Shown one piece after another: positions 7,607 to 17,605 of a stretch of 64,000 bases of DNA (position 1 is the stretch's first letter; every line of letters starts with the position of its first letter). The DNA comes from Dyadobacter sp. MSC1_007. Lineage in GTDB: Bacteria > Bacteroidota > Bacteroidia > Cytophagales > Spirosomataceae. Under the pieces are notes generated by a model. It was not told where the DNA came from. It saw only the letters and a list, made by a program, of their open reading frames with translations, and did not search any database. The position numbers and the translations under genes were made by a program. The DNA is taken from contig NZ_JAMOZL010000003.1 of assembly GCF_023667495.1 (NCBI RefSeq), positions 248,001-312,000 of the forward strand, read 5' to 3'.

Positions 7607-9727
7607 ATGGCACGTGATTTAAGATTAACAAGAAACATTGGTATTGCTGCGCACATTGATGCCGGTAAAACAACCACAACGGAGCGTATCCTTTATTACG
7701 CAGGGGTAAGCCACAAAATTGGAGAAGTGCATGATGGTGCTGCTACAATGGACTGGATGGAGCAGGAGCAGGAGCGTGGTATTACGATTACATCTGCGGC
7801 AACAACAGTTGGCTGGAAATATCGTGATGAAAACTACCATATCAACATTATCGATACACCGGGACACGTTGACTTCACTGTTGAAGTAAACCGTTCTCTT
7901 CGCGTATTGGATGGTCTTGTTTTCCTTTTCAGCGCTGTTGATGGTGTTGAGCCTCAGTCTGAAACAAACTGGCGTCTGGCTAACAACTATAATGTAGCCC
8001 GTATCGGTTTCGTAAATAAAATGGACCGTTCAGGTGCAGACTTTTTGAAAGTTTGTACTCAGGTGAAAGAAATGTTGGGCAGCTATGCTGTACCGCTTCA
8101 ACTGCCAATCGGTGCGGAAGATACTTTCCGCGGAGTAGTTGACCTGGTTAACTTCCGTGGAATCGAGTGGAATGAAGCTGATAAAGGAATGACCTTTACC
8201 GAGGTTCCTATTCCTGATGATATGCTTGAAGAAGCAACTGAGTGGAGAGAGAAATTACTTGAAGCGGTTGCTGAATTCGATGACACTTTGATGGAGAAGT
8301 ATTTTGAAGATCCTGCTTCAATCTCAGAAGACGAAATCCTTGCTGCATTGCGCGCTGCGACTATCAGCATGAAGATCGTTCCTATGGTTTGTGGTTCTTC
8401 CTTCAAAAACAAAGGTGTTCAAACGATGCTGGATTACGTAATGGCTATCCTGCCATCACCATTGGATCGTGAAAGCATTATCGGAACAGATCCACGTACA
8501 GGTAACGAGATCAGCCGTCAACCATCTGAAAAAGATCCTTTCTGTGCACTTGCATTCAAAATCGCAACTGACCCTTACGTAGGACGTCTTTGCTTTATAA
8601 GATCTTACTCTGGTGTGCTTGAGTCAGGTTCATATGTATTGAACAACCGTTCAGGAAATAAAGAGCGTATCTCCCGTATCTTCCAGATGCACGCTAACAA
8701 GCAAAATCAGATTGACAAGCTTGAGGCAGGTGACATCGGTGCGGTAGTAGGCTTTAAAGATATCAAAACAGGAGATACCCTGTCTGATGAGAAATCACCG
8801 ATCGTTCTGGAATCAATGGTGTTCCCAGAGCCGGTAATTGGTTACGCAATCGAGCCTAAGAAGGCTGCTGATAGTGATAACTTCTCAAAAGCAATTACCA
8901 AGCTGATCGAAGAAGATCCGACTCTTCAGGTTGAAAGTAACGAAGAGACTGGTCAGACGATCATCAAAGGTATGGGTGAGCTTCACCTTGAAATCATCAT
9001 CGACCGTATGCGTCGTGAATTCAAAGTAGAAGTAAACCAGGGAGCTCCTCAGGTTGCCTACAAAGAGATTCTTACGAAGAACTTTGAGCACCGTGAAGTT
9101 TACAAGAAACAAACTGGTGGTCGTGGTAAATTTGCCGATATCGTATTCGAAATCGGGCCACGTGACGATAATGAAGAAGGAAAAGAGCCGAAAACTGGTC
9201 TGCAGTTTGTTAATGAAGTAGTGGGTGGTGCTATCCCTCGCGAATTCATTGCTCCTGTTCAGAAAGGATTTGAAGCTGCAATGATCAACGGAGCATTGGC
9301 AGGATATCCTTTGGATTCGATGAAAGTGCGTTTGTTCCACGGTTCATTCCACGATGTCGATTCAGATTCACTTTCTTTCGAATTGGCTGCTAAGATTGGT
9401 TTCAAAGAAGCTGCACGTCATGCAGGACCGAAGTTAATGGAGCCTATCATGCACGTAGAAGTTCTTACTCCTGATGAATATACCGGACCTATCACAGGTG
9501 ACCTTAACCGTCGTCGTGGTATCATGAGAGGTATGGATTCACGCAATGGAGCACAGGTTATCAAAGCTGATGTACCTCTTTCAGAACTTTTCGGTTATGT
9601 AACTGACCTTCGTACAATGTCATCCGGACGTGCTACTGCATCCCTGACATTTGCTTACTACGAGATCGTTCCTAACAACATTGCGGAAAGTGTAATCGAG
9701 AAAGCAAAAGGACTCGTTAAAGCGTAA
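7607..9727 (+). CDS. fusA: Elongation factor G
   Basis: A 706-aa translocation GTPase. The G motifs are in order: [15 protein letters not shown] (P-loop), [11 protein letters not shown] (switch I), DTPGHVDFT (G3), [10 protein letters not shown] (G4) and GSSFKNKG (G5). Domains II-V follow, with the [18 protein letters not shown] segment. Full length; the start [21 protein letters not shown] is standard. It is flanked by terminators on both sides and has its own promoter, whereas in enterobacteria it sits inside the str operon. Confidence 0.98.
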   Translation: MARDLRLTRNIGIAAHIDAGKTTTTERILYYAGVSHKIGEVHDGAATMDWMEQEQERGITITSAATTVGWKYRDENYHINIIDTPGHVDFTVEVNRSLRVLDGLVFLFSAVDGVEPQSETNWRLANNYNVARIGFVNKMDRSGADFLKVCTQVKEMLGSYAVPLQLPIGAEDTFRGVVDLVNFRGIEWNEADKGMTFTEVPIPDDMLEEATEWREKLLEAVAEFDDTLMEKYFEDPASISEDEILAALRAATISMKIVPMVCGSSFKNKGVQTMLDYVMAILPSPLDRESIIGTDPRTGNEISRQPSEKDPFCALAFKIATDPYVGRLCFIRSYSGVLESGSYVLNNRSGNKERISRIFQMHANKQNQIDKLEAGDIGAVVGFKDIKTGDTLSDEKSPIVLESMVFPEPVIGYAIEPKKAADSDNFSKAITKLIEEDPTLQVESNEETGQTIIKGMGELHLEIIIDRMRREFKVEVNQGAPQVAYKEILTKNFEHREVYKKQTGGRGKFADIVFEIGPRDDNEEGKEPKTGLQFVNEVVGGAIPREFIAPVQKGFEAAMINGALAGYPLDSMKVRLFHGSFHDVDSDSLSFELAAKIGFKEAARHAGPKLMEPIMHVEVLTPDEYTGPITGDLNRRRGIMRGMDSRNGAQVIKADVPLSELFGYVTDLRTMSSGRATASLTFAYYEIVPNNIAESVIEKAKGLVKA

Positions 9728-9731
9728 TATT

Positions 9732-9767
9732 GATCCGTTGCCAGAGCGATCTGGTAACGGATTCTTT
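9732..9767 (+). terminator. Hairpin terminator after fusA
   Basis: A 13-bp stem (9733-9745 with 9750-9762, one G-U) closed by a GCGA tetraloop starts 5 nt after the fusA stop. The T tract after it (TCTTTATATA) is weak, so termination may be partial. Confidence 0.65.
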
Positions 9768-9862
9768 ATATAGATTTAAGTCAGTGAAGTAAATGGTTCT
9801 TTCGCTGATGGATAGTCAGAATAGCTCTGATTAAATTTCTGAACCGGAAACAAACAAGCAAC

Positions 9863-10168
9863 ATGAATCAAAAAATTCGTATCAAACTTCGGTCATTCGA
9901 CCACAACTTGGTTGATAAGTCAGCTGAGAAAATTGTAAAGGCGGTAAAGGCTACGGGAGCAGTAGTAAGCGGTCCGATCCCTTTGCCAACAAAGACGGAA
10001 AAGTTTACCGTTCTGCGTTCTCCACACGTTAACAAGAAGTCGAGAGAGCAGTTCCAGCTTTGTACTTACAAACGTTTGGTAGATATTTTCTCTACAAGTG
10101 CAAAAACAGTAGATGCCCTGATGAAATTGGAATTGCCAAGCGGGGTTGATGTAGAGATCAAAGTATAG
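9863..10168 (+). CDS. rpsJ: 30S ribosomal protein S10
   Basis: A 101-aa S10 with [15 protein letters not shown] at the N-terminus, [19 protein letters not shown] in the loop, and [15 protein letters not shown]. It is a 30S head protein and, in other bacteria, a NusB partner in antitermination. It is monocistronic here: a hairpin lies upstream, and a strong terminator plus a new promoter lie before rplC. A degenerate promoter box (TAAATTTC near 9834) lies upstream. Confidence 0.97.
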   Translation: MNQKIRIKLRSFDHNLVDKSAEKIVKAVKATGAVVSGPIPLPTKTEKFTVLRSPHVNKKSREQFQLCTYKRLVDIFSTSAKTVDALMKLELPSGVDVEIKV

Positions 10169-10302
10169 TAAAAGCGACTTATTCGGTTAAGTCAAACATA
10201 AATTGGATGAAGGTCCGGGTTCCTCTGGAAACCACATCTGAGCTCAGAAAAGCCTGATCGGCGCTTGTTTTAACATGTAAAAGATCAGCTTCTCAAAAAA
10301 TG

Positions 10303-10333
10303 AGGTCAGATGTTCGTTCATCTGACCTTTTTT
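10303..10333 (+). terminator. Intrinsic terminator between rpsJ and rplC
   Basis: A perfect 10-bp stem (10303-10312 with 10319-10328), loop TTCGTT, followed by a run of T. It lies 134 nt after the rpsJ stop inside a 281-nt spacer; the rest of the spacer holds the rplC promoter. It could be a plain terminator or an attenuator of the S10 cluster. Confidence 0.88.
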
Positions 10334-10366
10334 GCTGATAATCAGCGAGAAATATTTTAAGGCTGC

Positions 10367-10397
10367 TTGGATACTAAAATACGTTTTCCTACCTTTG
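10367..10397 (+). promoter_or_regulatory. Promoter of the rplC ribosomal operon
   Basis: TTGG at 10367-10370 and TACCTTTG at 10390-10397, 19 nt apart. The downstream sequence TTTGCAGTCCG is identical over 11 bases to that at the rpsL promoter. Confidence 0.82.
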
Positions 10398-10449
10398 CAG
10401 TCCGTTTTAAAGAATAAGGGGTTTTACCTGCTAAATTTAAATTTCAAAC

Positions 10450-11070
10450 ATGTCTGGTTTAATTGGTAAAAAAATCGGAATGACTAGTTTGTACAATGCT
10501 GACGGGCAGGCTCTGGCATGTACTGTGATCCAAGCTGGTCCTTGTGTTGTTACACAAGTTAGGTCCGAAGAAAATGATGGCTATAAGGCTATTCAGTTAG
10601 GTTTTGGAGAGAAGAAAGAAAAAAGTACTTCCAAACCGATGATTGGCCACTTCAAAAAAGCCAACACAACTCCCAAACAAAAATTGGTTGAGTTTAAGGA
10701 ATTTGAAGTGGAACATGAACTTGGAACTTCGCTATCCGTTCAGGATATCTTTGAAGAAGGCGAGTTTGTTGACGTTGTTGGTTCTGCCAAAGGACGCGGT
10801 TTTCAGGGTGTTGTAAAGCGCCATGGATTTGCCGGGGTTGGAGGTCAGACTCACGGTCAGCACAACAGAGCCCGTCACCCAGGTTCGATTGGTGCTTGTT
10901 CATTCCCATCACGCGTATTCAAAGGCATTCGTATGGGTGGACGCATGGGTAACAATCGTGTAAAGATTCAGAATTTGCGTATTCTGAAAGTGATACCTGA
11001 GCAGAACATTCTCGTTGTGAGTGGCTCAGTACCGGGTTCAAAGAATTCATTTCTAATTATTGAGAAGTAG
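10450..11070 (+). CDS. rplC: 50S ribosomal protein L3
   Basis: A 206-aa L3 with the N-terminal [17 protein letters not shown] and the extended loop [19 protein letters not shown] leading to [14 protein letters not shown]. The glutamine methylated by PrmB in E. coli (GSIGQ) is Ala here. It is first in a long operon with its own promoter. rplD follows after 5 nt. Confidence 0.97.
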   Translation: MSGLIGKKIGMTSLYNADGQALACTVIQAGPCVVTQVRSEENDGYKAIQLGFGEKKEKSTSKPMIGHFKKANTTPKQKLVEFKEFEVEHELGTSLSVQDIFEEGEFVDVVGSAKGRGFQGVVKRHGFAGVGGQTHGQHNRARHPGSIGACSFPSRVFKGIRMGGRMGNNRVKIQNLRILKVIPEQNILVVSGSVPGSKNSFLIIEK

Positions 11071-11075
11071 CACTG

Positions 11076-11705
11076 ATGGAACTGTCCGTATTAAATATAA
11101 AAGGAGAAGATACCGGCAAGAAGGTAAATGTGTCTGAGGAAATTTTCGGCATTGAACCTAACACGCACGCGATCTATCTCGATGTAAAGCTTTACCTGGC
11201 CAATCAACGTCAGGGAACGCATAAGTCAAAAGAACGTGCAGAGATTAATCATTCTACACGTAAAATCAAACGTCAAAAGGGAACTGGTGGAGCACGTGCT
11301 GGTAGCATTAAATCTCCGGTTTTCGTAGGTGGTGGACGTATTTTCGGTCCCCGTCCTCGCGATTATGGTTTCAAGATTAACAAGAAAGTAAAATCGCTGG
11401 CTCGTAAGTCTGCTCTTTCTGCAAAAGCTCAATCTGACGCCATCTCTGTTTTGGAAGTTTTCACATTCGATACTCCTAAAACAAAGTCTTACCTGAATGT
11501 TTTGAGCTCACTGTCTCTGGTGAATACTAAAACATTATTGATCCTTCCGGCAATCGACAACAATGTATATCTGTCGAGCCGTAACATTCCGAAAGCGAAA
11601 GTTACGACAGTGGATGCGGTCAATACTTACGACCTGATGAATGCAGACCGTCTTTTGATAAGTGAATCTGCTCTGTCTATTTTGGAAACCCAATTGAACA
11701 AATAA
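11076..11705 (+). CDS. rplD: 50S ribosomal protein L4
   Basis: A 209-aa L4 with the basic loop [19 protein letters not shown] and [16 protein letters not shown], which reaches into the exit tunnel. It also contains [12 protein letters not shown]. In E. coli L4 represses its own operon; no matching leader is recognisable here, although the rpsJ-rplC hairpin is a candidate. It is packed 5 nt after rplC and 2 nt before rplW. Confidence 0.97.
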   Translation: MELSVLNIKGEDTGKKVNVSEEIFGIEPNTHAIYLDVKLYLANQRQGTHKSKERAEINHSTRKIKRQKGTGGARAGSIKSPVFVGGGRIFGPRPRDYGFKINKKVKSLARKSALSAKAQSDAISVLEVFTFDTPKTKSYLNVLSSLSLVNTKTLLILPAIDNNVYLSSRNIPKAKVTTVDAVNTYDLMNADRLLISESALSILETQLNK

Positions 11706-11707
11706 TC

Positions 11708-11995
11708 ATGAGTGTACTGAAACGTCCGATAATTACTGAAAAGGTAACGGCTCAGGGTGGTCAAGGTAAATATGCTTTCGAAGTGTCCCTTACTGCAAAT
11801 AAGGTAGAGATCAAGAAGGCTATTGAGAAACTGTTCGGGGTTACCGTAGAAAGCGTTCACACGATGCGCAGCATCGGTAAAAGTAAGTCCCGTACTTCGG
11901 GAGGTAAGTTTGTAAGTGGAAAAACGTCGACTATCAAGAAAGCTATCGTAACGGTAGCCGAAGGAGAAATCATCGATATCTACGGTGAAGCATAG
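11708..11995 (+). CDS. rplW: 50S ribosomal protein L23
   Basis: A 95-aa L23. The start MSVLKRPIITEKVT and KYAFEVSLTANKVEIKKAIE are typical. It lies at the tunnel exit, where trigger factor and SRP dock. It begins 2 nt after the rplD stop, which suggests coupled translation. Confidence 0.97.
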   Translation: MSVLKRPIITEKVTAQGGQGKYAFEVSLTANKVEIKKAIEKLFGVTVESVHTMRSIGKSKSRTSGGKFVSGKTSTIKKAIVTVAEGEIIDIYGEA

Positions 11996-12030
11996 TTGAG
12001 CGATTCAAATCTTTGACGAGTTAATAGCAA

Positions 12031-12855
12031 ATGGCAGTTAAAAAATTAAAACCTACAAGTGCTGGTCAGCGTTTCCGCTCGGCTCCTACGTTTGAGGAGA
12101 TTACCGCTGCGAAACCTGAGAAGAGTCTTCTGGAACCCATCAAAAGAACAGGTGGGCGTAATAGCCAGGGACATCGTACCATGCGATATATTGGTGGCGG
12201 ACACAAGAGAAAATACCGTGTAATCGATTTCAAAAGAAACCGTTTCGACGCTCCCGCTACTGTCCTTACGATCGAGTACGATCCAAACCGCTCAGCGCGT
12301 ATCGCCCTGATCCAGTTTGAGGACGAAGAAAAAAGATACATCATTGCACCAAATGGCCTGAAAGTAGGACAAGTAATTGTTTCCGGAAATTCAGTTGCTC
12401 CTGAGGTTGGAAATGCACTTCCCCTTGGATCTATGCCAGTCGGTACAATTGTACACAATATCGAATTGACTCCAGGTAAAGGAGGTCAGTTTGCGAGAAG
12501 CGCCGGAGCTTATGCTCAGCTGGTAGCGAGAGAAGGCAAATATGCCGTTCTTAAAATGCCATCTGGCGAAATGCGGATGATCCTTTCAACTTGCATCGCT
12601 ACGGTAGGAACAGTTTCCAATGCAAGCCACATGAATGTTGCCCTGGGTAAAGCAGGTCGCAGAAGATGGCTGGGTCGTCGTCCACGTGTACGTGGTGTTG
12701 CAATGAACCCTGTTGATCACCCAATGGGTGGTGGTGAGGGCCGTTCGTCCGGAGGTCAGCCTCGGTCAAGAAATGGCCAGTTCGCGAAAGGTCTTAAGAC
12801 CCGTGACCGCAACAAGCATTCTGAGAAATTGATTATCAGCCGTCGTAAAAAATAA
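12031..12855 (+). CDS. rplB: 50S ribosomal protein L2
   Basis: A 274-aa L2 needed for subunit joining and the peptidyl-transferase centre. The signature [20 protein letters not shown] with the conserved His is present, as are [19 protein letters not shown] and [12 protein letters not shown]. Normal length and ATG start; it follows rplW after 35 nt. Confidence 0.98.
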   Translation: MAVKKLKPTSAGQRFRSAPTFEEITAAKPEKSLLEPIKRTGGRNSQGHRTMRYIGGGHKRKYRVIDFKRNRFDAPATVLTIEYDPNRSARIALIQFEDEEKRYIIAPNGLKVGQVIVSGNSVAPEVGNALPLGSMPVGTIVHNIELTPGKGGQFARSAGAYAQLVAREGKYAVLKMPSGEMRMILSTCIATVGTVSNASHMNVALGKAGRRRWLGRRPRVRGVAMNPVDHPMGGGEGRSSGGQPRSRNGQFAKGLKTRDRNKHSEKLIISRRKK

Positions 12856-12865
12856 GTAGAATAAC

Positions 12866-13144
12866 ATGGCACGCTCATTAAAAAAAGGACCATATATCGA
12901 CTTCCGTCTTGAAGGCAAAGTTGAAGCAATGAACAACGCTTCACGCAAGTCAGTAATCAAGACATGGTCTCGGCGCTCAATGATATCCCCTGATTTTATC
13001 GGGCATACATTTGCAGTTCATAACGGAAACAAGTTTATCCCGGTTTATGTAACTGAGAACATGGTAGGACACAAGCTGGGCGAGTTTTCTCCAACCCGCA
13101 ATTTCCGTGGCCATACTGCAAAAAAAGATAAAGGTAGAAAATAA
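12866..13144 (+). CDS. rpsS: 30S ribosomal protein S19
   Basis: A 92-aa S19: [19 protein letters not shown] at the start, [22 protein letters not shown] in the middle and [20 protein letters not shown] near the end. It partners S13 in the 30S head. It begins 10 nt after rplB. Confidence 0.98.
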   Translation: MARSLKKGPYIDFRLEGKVEAMNNASRKSVIKTWSRRSMISPDFIGHTFAVHNGNKFIPVYVTENMVGHKLGEFSPTRNFRGHTAKKDKGRK

Positions 13145-13196
13145 TTAGTTGACGATAGCTGGTCCTGAACAGGGACGAGCCTATATCTGAAAGAAC

Positions 13197-13583
13197 ATGG
13201 AAGCAAGAGCTATATTAAGAGATGTGCCTACTTCTCCTCGCAAGATGAGATTAGTAGCCGACATGATTCGCGGACAAAAGGTCAGCAAAGCGTTGGCACT
13301 TTTAAAATTTCAACCAAGGGCTTCTTCACCAGTTTTGCATAAAGTTCTGCTTTCTGCTGTTGCCAACTGGCAACAATTGAATGAAGGTTCAAAATTGGAA
13401 GACGCTGATCTGATCGTTAAAACCGTATTCATCGACGGTGGACGTATGTTGAAGCGTTTGCGCCCTGCACCTCAGGGAAGAGCACACAGGATCCGTAAGC
13501 GGTCGAACCACATCACAATCGTGATCGACGACGCATCATCGGTTCCAGGCGCAGAAAAAGAAGCAGTAAATACCGAATCATAA
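13197..13583 (+). CDS. rplV: 50S ribosomal protein L22
   Basis: A 128-aa L22. The beta-hairpin that lines the exit tunnel is visible (GGRMLKRLRPAPQGRAHRIRK), preceded by the SPRKMRLVADMIRG core. A short acidic tail follows (PGAEKEAVNTES). It lies 52 nt after rpsS and 19 nt before rpsC. Confidence 0.97.
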   Translation: MEARAILRDVPTSPRKMRLVADMIRGQKVSKALALLKFQPRASSPVLHKVLLSAVANWQQLNEGSKLEDADLIVKTVFIDGGRMLKRLRPAPQGRAHRIRKRSNHITIVIDDASSVPGAEKEAVNTES

Positions 13584-13602
13584 GTAAAACGATCTATATC
13601 GA

Positions 13603-14436
13603 ATGGGACAAAAGGTTAATCCTATAGGTCTGAGACTAGGAATTGTTAGAGGATGGGAATCTAGCTGGTACGGAGGAAAGGACTTCTCTGACAAATTGGT
13701 TGAAGACGAAAAAATCCGTAACTACATCAAGGCGCGTATCCCCAAAGGATCAATTTCCAAAGTAGTTATTGAACGTACTTTAAAGCGCATCACTCTAACT
13801 ATTCACACTGCTCGTCCGGGCATCGTGATCGGTAAAGGTGGTAGCGAGGTTGATAAAATCAAAGAAGAGCTTAAGAAGATTACAGGTAAAGACGTTCAGA
13901 TCAATATTTATGAGATCAAACGTCCTGAAATCGATGCAAAACTGGTAGGCGAAGCTATCGCTCAACAATTGCAGGCTCGTATCTCTTACCGTCGTGCAAT
14001 GAAGCAATCTATCGCTTCGGCAATGCGTGTTGGAACACAAGGAATCAAAATTCGTTTGGCAGGACGTCTGGGTGGAGCTGAAATGGCCCGTACAGAAGAA
14101 TACAAAGAAGGACGTATTCCTTTGCACACGTTGAGAGCTGATATCGATTATGCTATCTCAGAAGCTCAGACTATCTATGGAAAGATCGGTATTAAAGTAT
14201 GGATCTTCAAAGGTGAGTTGTACGGAAAGCGTGACCTGACTCCAAGCGCAGCAACAGCGGCGTCAGACAGGGCAGACAGAAGCGCATCCGGCGGTAACGA
14301 CCGTGGTAATGATCGTGGCGGAAGAGGCGACAGGAGAGGCGGACGTGACAGAAACGACGGAGGAGCTCCACGTAGTGAAGGTGGTGGTGGCGGAGACGCA
14401 GATCGTCGCAAGAGAAACAAGAATAAGAAGAAGTAA
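13603..14436 (+). CDS. rpsC: 30S ribosomal protein S3, with long RG-rich tail
   Basis: A 277-aa S3. The KH domain has [16 protein letters not shown] (GxxG) and the C-terminal domain has [28 protein letters not shown]. Residues from about 212 form a low-complexity tail of Arg, Gly, Asp and Asn ending in [10 protein letters not shown], which makes the protein roughly 45-60 residues longer than a compact S3. Such tails occur in Bacteroidota S3; its job is unknown. It is placed normally between rplV and rplP. Confidence 0.97.
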   Translation: MGQKVNPIGLRLGIVRGWESSWYGGKDFSDKLVEDEKIRNYIKARIPKGSISKVVIERTLKRITLTIHTARPGIVIGKGGSEVDKIKEELKKITGKDVQINIYEIKRPEIDAKLVGEAIAQQLQARISYRRAMKQSIASAMRVGTQGIKIRLAGRLGGAEMARTEEYKEGRIPLHTLRADIDYAISEAQTIYGKIGIKVWIFKGELYGKRDLTPSAATAASDRADRSASGGNDRGNDRGGRGDRRGGRDRNDGGAPRSEGGGGGDADRRKRNKNKKK

Positions 14437-14480
14437 TCAGACATTTTCCGGTATCACGCCGGTTCAAATAGATTAGAATC

Positions 14481-14906
14481 ATGTTACAGCCGAAAAGGAC
14501 AAAATTTCGCAAGCAACAAAAGGGAAAGGGTTCATACAACGGTTTGGCAACTCGTGGACATGAAATCGCTTTTGGATCGTTTGCAATTAAGGCACTCGAA
14601 CCAGGTTGGTTAACTGCACGCCAAATTGAAGCAGCCCGTATCTCGGTAACACGTGCTATGAAACGCGAAGGTCAGGTTTGGATCCGTGTTTTCCCGGACA
14701 AGCCGATCACCAAGAAACCTGCTGAGGTTCGTATGGGTAAAGGAAAAGGTGCCCCTGAGTATTGGGTAGCTCCCGTTAAACCCGGAACGATCATTTTCGA
14801 AGCAACTGGTGTTGCACTGGATACTGCGAACGAAGCATTGCGCTTGGCTGCACAGAAGTTGCCAATTAAAACCAAGTTCGTGGTACGTCGGGATTATCAG
14901 GAATAG
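14481..14906 (+). CDS. rplP: 50S ribosomal protein L16
   Basis: A 141-aa L16 that helps bind tRNA at the A site. [17 protein letters not shown] and [21 protein letters not shown] are diagnostic; the Arg in VRMGKGKG is the residue hydroxylated by YcfD in E. coli. It lies 44 nt after rpsC and 41 nt before rpmC. Confidence 0.98.
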   Translation: MLQPKRTKFRKQQKGKGSYNGLATRGHEIAFGSFAIKALEPGWLTARQIEAARISVTRAMKREGQVWIRVFPDKPITKKPAEVRMGKGKGAPEYWVAPVKPGTIIFEATGVALDTANEALRLAAQKLPIKTKFVVRRDYQE

Positions 14907-14947
14907 GGTTAACCCGAAAGTATTAAGAACACTAATTATTTAAAGCA

Positions 14948-15142
14948 ATGACTAGTAAAGAAATAAAGGATCTGTCGCAAGATCAGCTTAAAGAGCAGAT
15001 CGCCCAAGAGAGAGAGCGCTTACTCCGGTTGAAATTTGCGCATGCTATTTCTCCAATTGAGAACCCTTTGCGTATTCGCGCCTCACGTAAGGAAATTGCA
15101 AGACTCTTAACAGAGCTGTCGGCTAAATCTAACCAACAGTAA
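14948..15142 (+). CDS. rpmC: 50S ribosomal protein L29
   Basis: A 64-aa two-helix L29 at the tunnel exit. EIKDLSQDQLKEQIAQERE and NPLRIRASRKEIARLLTEL match the family. It is followed after 15 nt by rpsQ. Confidence 0.95.
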   Translation: MTSKEIKDLSQDQLKEQIAQERERLLRLKFAHAISPIENPLRIRASRKEIARLLTELSAKSNQQ

Positions 15143-15157
15143 ATCAGTTTAGAAATT

Positions 15158-15421
15158 ATGGAGGCAACAGAAAGAAATTTACGTAAAGAGAGAGTTGGCA
15201 AGGTAGTGAGCAACAAAATGGAGAAATCCTGTGTGATCACTGTCGTGCGTAAAGTGAAGCACGCCAAGTATGGTAAGTTTATGACTAAAACTACCAAGCT
15301 GATGGTGCATGACGAGACAAATCAGGTTGGAATCGGTGATACGGTTCGTGTGATGGAAACTCGCCCGCTAAGCAAGAACAAGCGTTGGAGATTAGTAGAA
15401 ATCCTTGAAAGAGCGAAGTAA
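15158..15421 (+). CDS. rpsQ: 30S ribosomal protein S17
   Basis: An 87-aa OB-fold S17 with [36 protein letters not shown] and [20 protein letters not shown]. rplN starts 2 nt after its stop. Confidence 0.97.
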   Translation: MEATERNLRKERVGKVVSNKMEKSCVITVVRKVKHAKYGKFMTKTTKLMVHDETNQVGIGDTVRVMETRPLSKNKRWRLVEILERAK

Positions 15422-15423
15422 TC

Positions 15424-15792
15424 ATGGTACAGCAAGAATCAAGACTGTCAGTAGCAGATAACAGTGGCGCGAAAGAAGTACTCGTAATCCGGGTACTCGG
15501 CGGAACTGGAAAGCGTTATGCTTCGGTTGGCGATAAGATCGTCGTGACAGTAAAATCCGCTCTGTCTTCGAGCAATATGAAAAAAGGAACGGTTTCAAAA
15601 GCCGTGGTAGTACGTACAAAGAAAGAAGTACGTCGTAAGGATGGAACTTACATCCGGTTTGAAGATAATGCGGCAGTTTTATTGAACAACAATGACGAAC
15701 CACGTGGTTCACGTATTTTCGGGCCGGTTGCACGGGAATTGCGCGAAAAGCAATTCATGAAAATCGTATCACTGGCACCGGAAGTGTTGTAA
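15424..15792 (+). CDS. rplN: 50S ribosomal protein L14
   Basis: A 122-aa L14: [19 protein letters not shown] at the start, [19 protein letters not shown] in the core and [23 protein letters not shown] at the C-terminus. It forms the factor-binding side bridge with L19. Normal length. Confidence 0.98.
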   Translation: MVQQESRLSVADNSGAKEVLVIRVLGGTGKRYASVGDKIVVTVKSALSSSNMKKGTVSKAVVVRTKKEVRRKDGTYIRFEDNAAVLLNNNDEPRGSRIFGPVARELREKQFMKIVSLAPEVL

Positions 15793-15839
15793 GAAATCAA
15801 AACATCAGTATTTCTTTAAACTGTTAAGAGAATACCTCA

Positions 15840-16181
15840 ATGGAAAGTACAAATAAAAAGGCACCGGCAAAATTGCACGTACGCAAGGGAGATACCGTGA
15901 AAGTTATTTCTGGTAATGCCAAAGGCGAGACAGGTGTAATCACAAAGGTGCTTGTAGAAAAACAACGGGCAACAGTAGAAGGTGTTAACCTGATCACAAA
16001 GCATGTTAAGCCTAATGCGCAGAACCCACAGGGAAGCATCGAAAAACGCGAAGGCGCTATTCACATCAGTAATCTGATGGTTGTGGATCCTAAAACAGGA
16101 GAAGCTTCAAGAACAGGCCGTAAAGCGAATGACAAAGGAAAGTTGCAACGGTTCTCTAAGAAATCCGGAAACTTATTGTAA
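15840..16181 (+). CDS. rplX: 50S ribosomal protein L24
   Basis: A 113-aa L24 with a KOW motif (VRKGDTVKVISGNAKGETG) and NLITKHVKPNAQNPQGSIEK. It is an assembly initiator of the large subunit. It lies 47 nt after rplN; the 73-nt gap to rplE has no signal that I recognise. Confidence 0.97.
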   Translation: MESTNKKAPAKLHVRKGDTVKVISGNAKGETGVITKVLVEKQRATVEGVNLITKHVKPNAQNPQGSIEKREGAIHISNLMVVDPKTGEASRTGRKANDKGKLQRFSKKSGNLL

Positions 16182-16254
16182 GCCGGATTAGCCGGGAGCA
16201 CTTGAATTAATAACTAAGCGCGTGGGTCGGCAATCCACATAATTACTTTCAAAC

Positions 16255-16809
16255 ATGGCACAGCCTAGATTAAAAGAAAAATACGTTAGCGAAATCGTTT
16301 CGCAATTGAAGGGGAAATTCCAGTACAAGTCGAGCATGCAGGTTCCCCGTTTGACAAAGATTGTTATCAATAAGGGAATCGGAGCTGCTGTGGCAGATAA
16401 GAAACTTGTTGACACCGGTGTAGAAGAGTTGAGCCTGATCACAGGACAGAAAGCAATCGCTACTATTTCTAAAAAGGCGGTTTCTAACTTTAAATTACGT
16501 GAGAACATGCCTATCGGAGCGAAAGTAACACTTCGCGGAGATCGCATGTATGAGTTCCTGGACCGTTTGACATCCATTGCAATGCCACGTGTACGTGACT
16601 TCAAAGGTATCAGCGACAAAGGATTTGATGGACGTGGAAATTATACGTTCGGTGTGAAGGAGCAGATTATTTTCCCTGAGATCAGCATCGAAAAAGTGAA
16701 CAAGATCAGCGGTATGGATATCACTTTCGTGACATCTACTAACTCTGATGAAGAGAGCTACGAATTGCTGAAAGCATTGGGAATGCCTTTCACTAACGCG
16801 AACAAATAA
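16255..16809 (+). CDS. rplE: 50S ribosomal protein L5
   Basis: A 184-aa L5 that binds 5S r[43 protein letters not shown] and the C-terminal [20 protein letters not shown] are present. Full length, ATG start. It is followed after 29 nt by rpsN. Confidence 0.98.
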   Translation: MAQPRLKEKYVSEIVSQLKGKFQYKSSMQVPRLTKIVINKGIGAAVADKKLVDTGVEELSLITGQKAIATISKKAVSNFKLRENMPIGAKVTLRGDRMYEFLDRLTSIAMPRVRDFKGISDKGFDGRGNYTFGVKEQIIFPEISIEKVNKISGMDITFVTSTNSDEESYELLKALGMPFTNANK

Positions 16810-16838
16810 GAAAATACTACAAAGATTATTTACCGACA

Positions 16839-17108
16839 ATGGCAAAAGAATCAGTAAAAGCACGGGAGAGAAAAAGACAAGCGCTAGTAGAACGTTACGC
16901 TGAAAAGCGTACCAAGTTGAAAGCAGCCGGTGACTGGGTTGGTCTTGACAAATTACCACGTAACTCTTCTCCTGTACGCCTGCACAACCGGTGCAAAATC
17001 ACCGGAAGACCTCGCGGTTATATGCGTAAATTCGGAATTTCCCGGGTGCTGTTCCGCGACATGGCGTCAGATGGAAAAATTCCAGGAGTTACAAAATCAA
17101 GTTGGTAA
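16839..17108 (+). CDS. rpsN: 30S ribosomal protein S14, zinc-free type
   Basis: An 89-aa S14 of the long form without the CxxC pairs: one Cys remains in [20 protein letters not shown], the loop that carries the zinc ribbon in the short form. The end [11 protein letters not shown] is typical. It is the last gene before an internal promoter at 17115-17145. Confidence 0.97.
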   Translation: MAKESVKARERKRQALVERYAEKRTKLKAAGDWVGLDKLPRNSSPVRLHNRCKITGRPRGYMRKFGISRVLFRDMASDGKIPGVTKSSW

Positions 17109-17114
17109 GAATAC

Positions 17115-17145
17115 TTTCAATTCTGATTTCAATTACTTAACTTTG
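17115..17145 (+). promoter_or_regulatory. Internal promoter ahead of rpsH
   Basis: TTTC at 17115-17118 and TAACTTTG at 17138-17145 with the standard 19-nt spacing. The transcript would begin in CACTCCCGTTTAAAACGGG, which folds into a small hairpin (17150-17164) right at the 5' end. Confidence 0.72.
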
Positions 17146-17185
17146 CACTCCCGTTTAAAACGGGGTGTTTAAACTTGGCATAAAC

Positions 17186-17584
17186 ATGTTAACGGATCCC
17201 ATAGCAGACTATCTGACGAGACTCAGAAACGCTATCAAAGCGAAGCACAGGGTTGTTGAGATACCTGCATCCAACATAAAAAAAGAGATTACAAAAGTAC
17301 TTTTTGATAAAGGGTATATTCAAAGCTATAAATTTGACGAAGTAGGTCCTCAGGGAACTATCAAAATAGCACTGAAATACAATCCTGTGACAAAGCAATC
17401 TGCAATTGTGAAATTGGAGAGGGTTAGTAAGCCTGGACTACGTAAATATTCAGGTTCATCAACACTACCACGTGTTTTGGGTGGCTTAGGAACAGTGATT
17501 ATCTCTACATCTAAAGGTGTAATGACAGATAAGGAAGCTAAGACACTGAATGTAGGTGGTGAAGTGTTATGTTTCGTGTATTAA
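17186..17584 (+). CDS. rpsH: 30S ribosomal protein S8
   Basis: A 132-aa S8 when started at the ATG at 17186 (MLTDPIADYLTRLRNA), the universal start of the family; a longer frame from 17165 would run into the leader hairpin. The C-terminal STSKGVMTDKEAK and GGEVLCFVY are typical. In E. coli S8 represses the spc operon; here it is the first gene behind an internal promoter. Confidence 0.97.
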   Translation: MLTDPIADYLTRLRNAIKAKHRVVEIPASNIKKEITKVLFDKGYIQSYKFDEVGPQGTIKIALKYNPVTKQSAIVKLERVSKPGLRKYSGSSTLPRVLGGLGTVIISTSKGVMTDKEAKTLNVGGEVLCFVY

Positions 17585-17605
17585 TATTTTAAAGTTATTC
17601 AGGAA

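Noticed and set aside
14175-14539. Minus-strand frames within the S3 tail
   Set aside because: Pro/Arg/Leu-rich by-products of the Arg/Gly-coding tail on the other strand.
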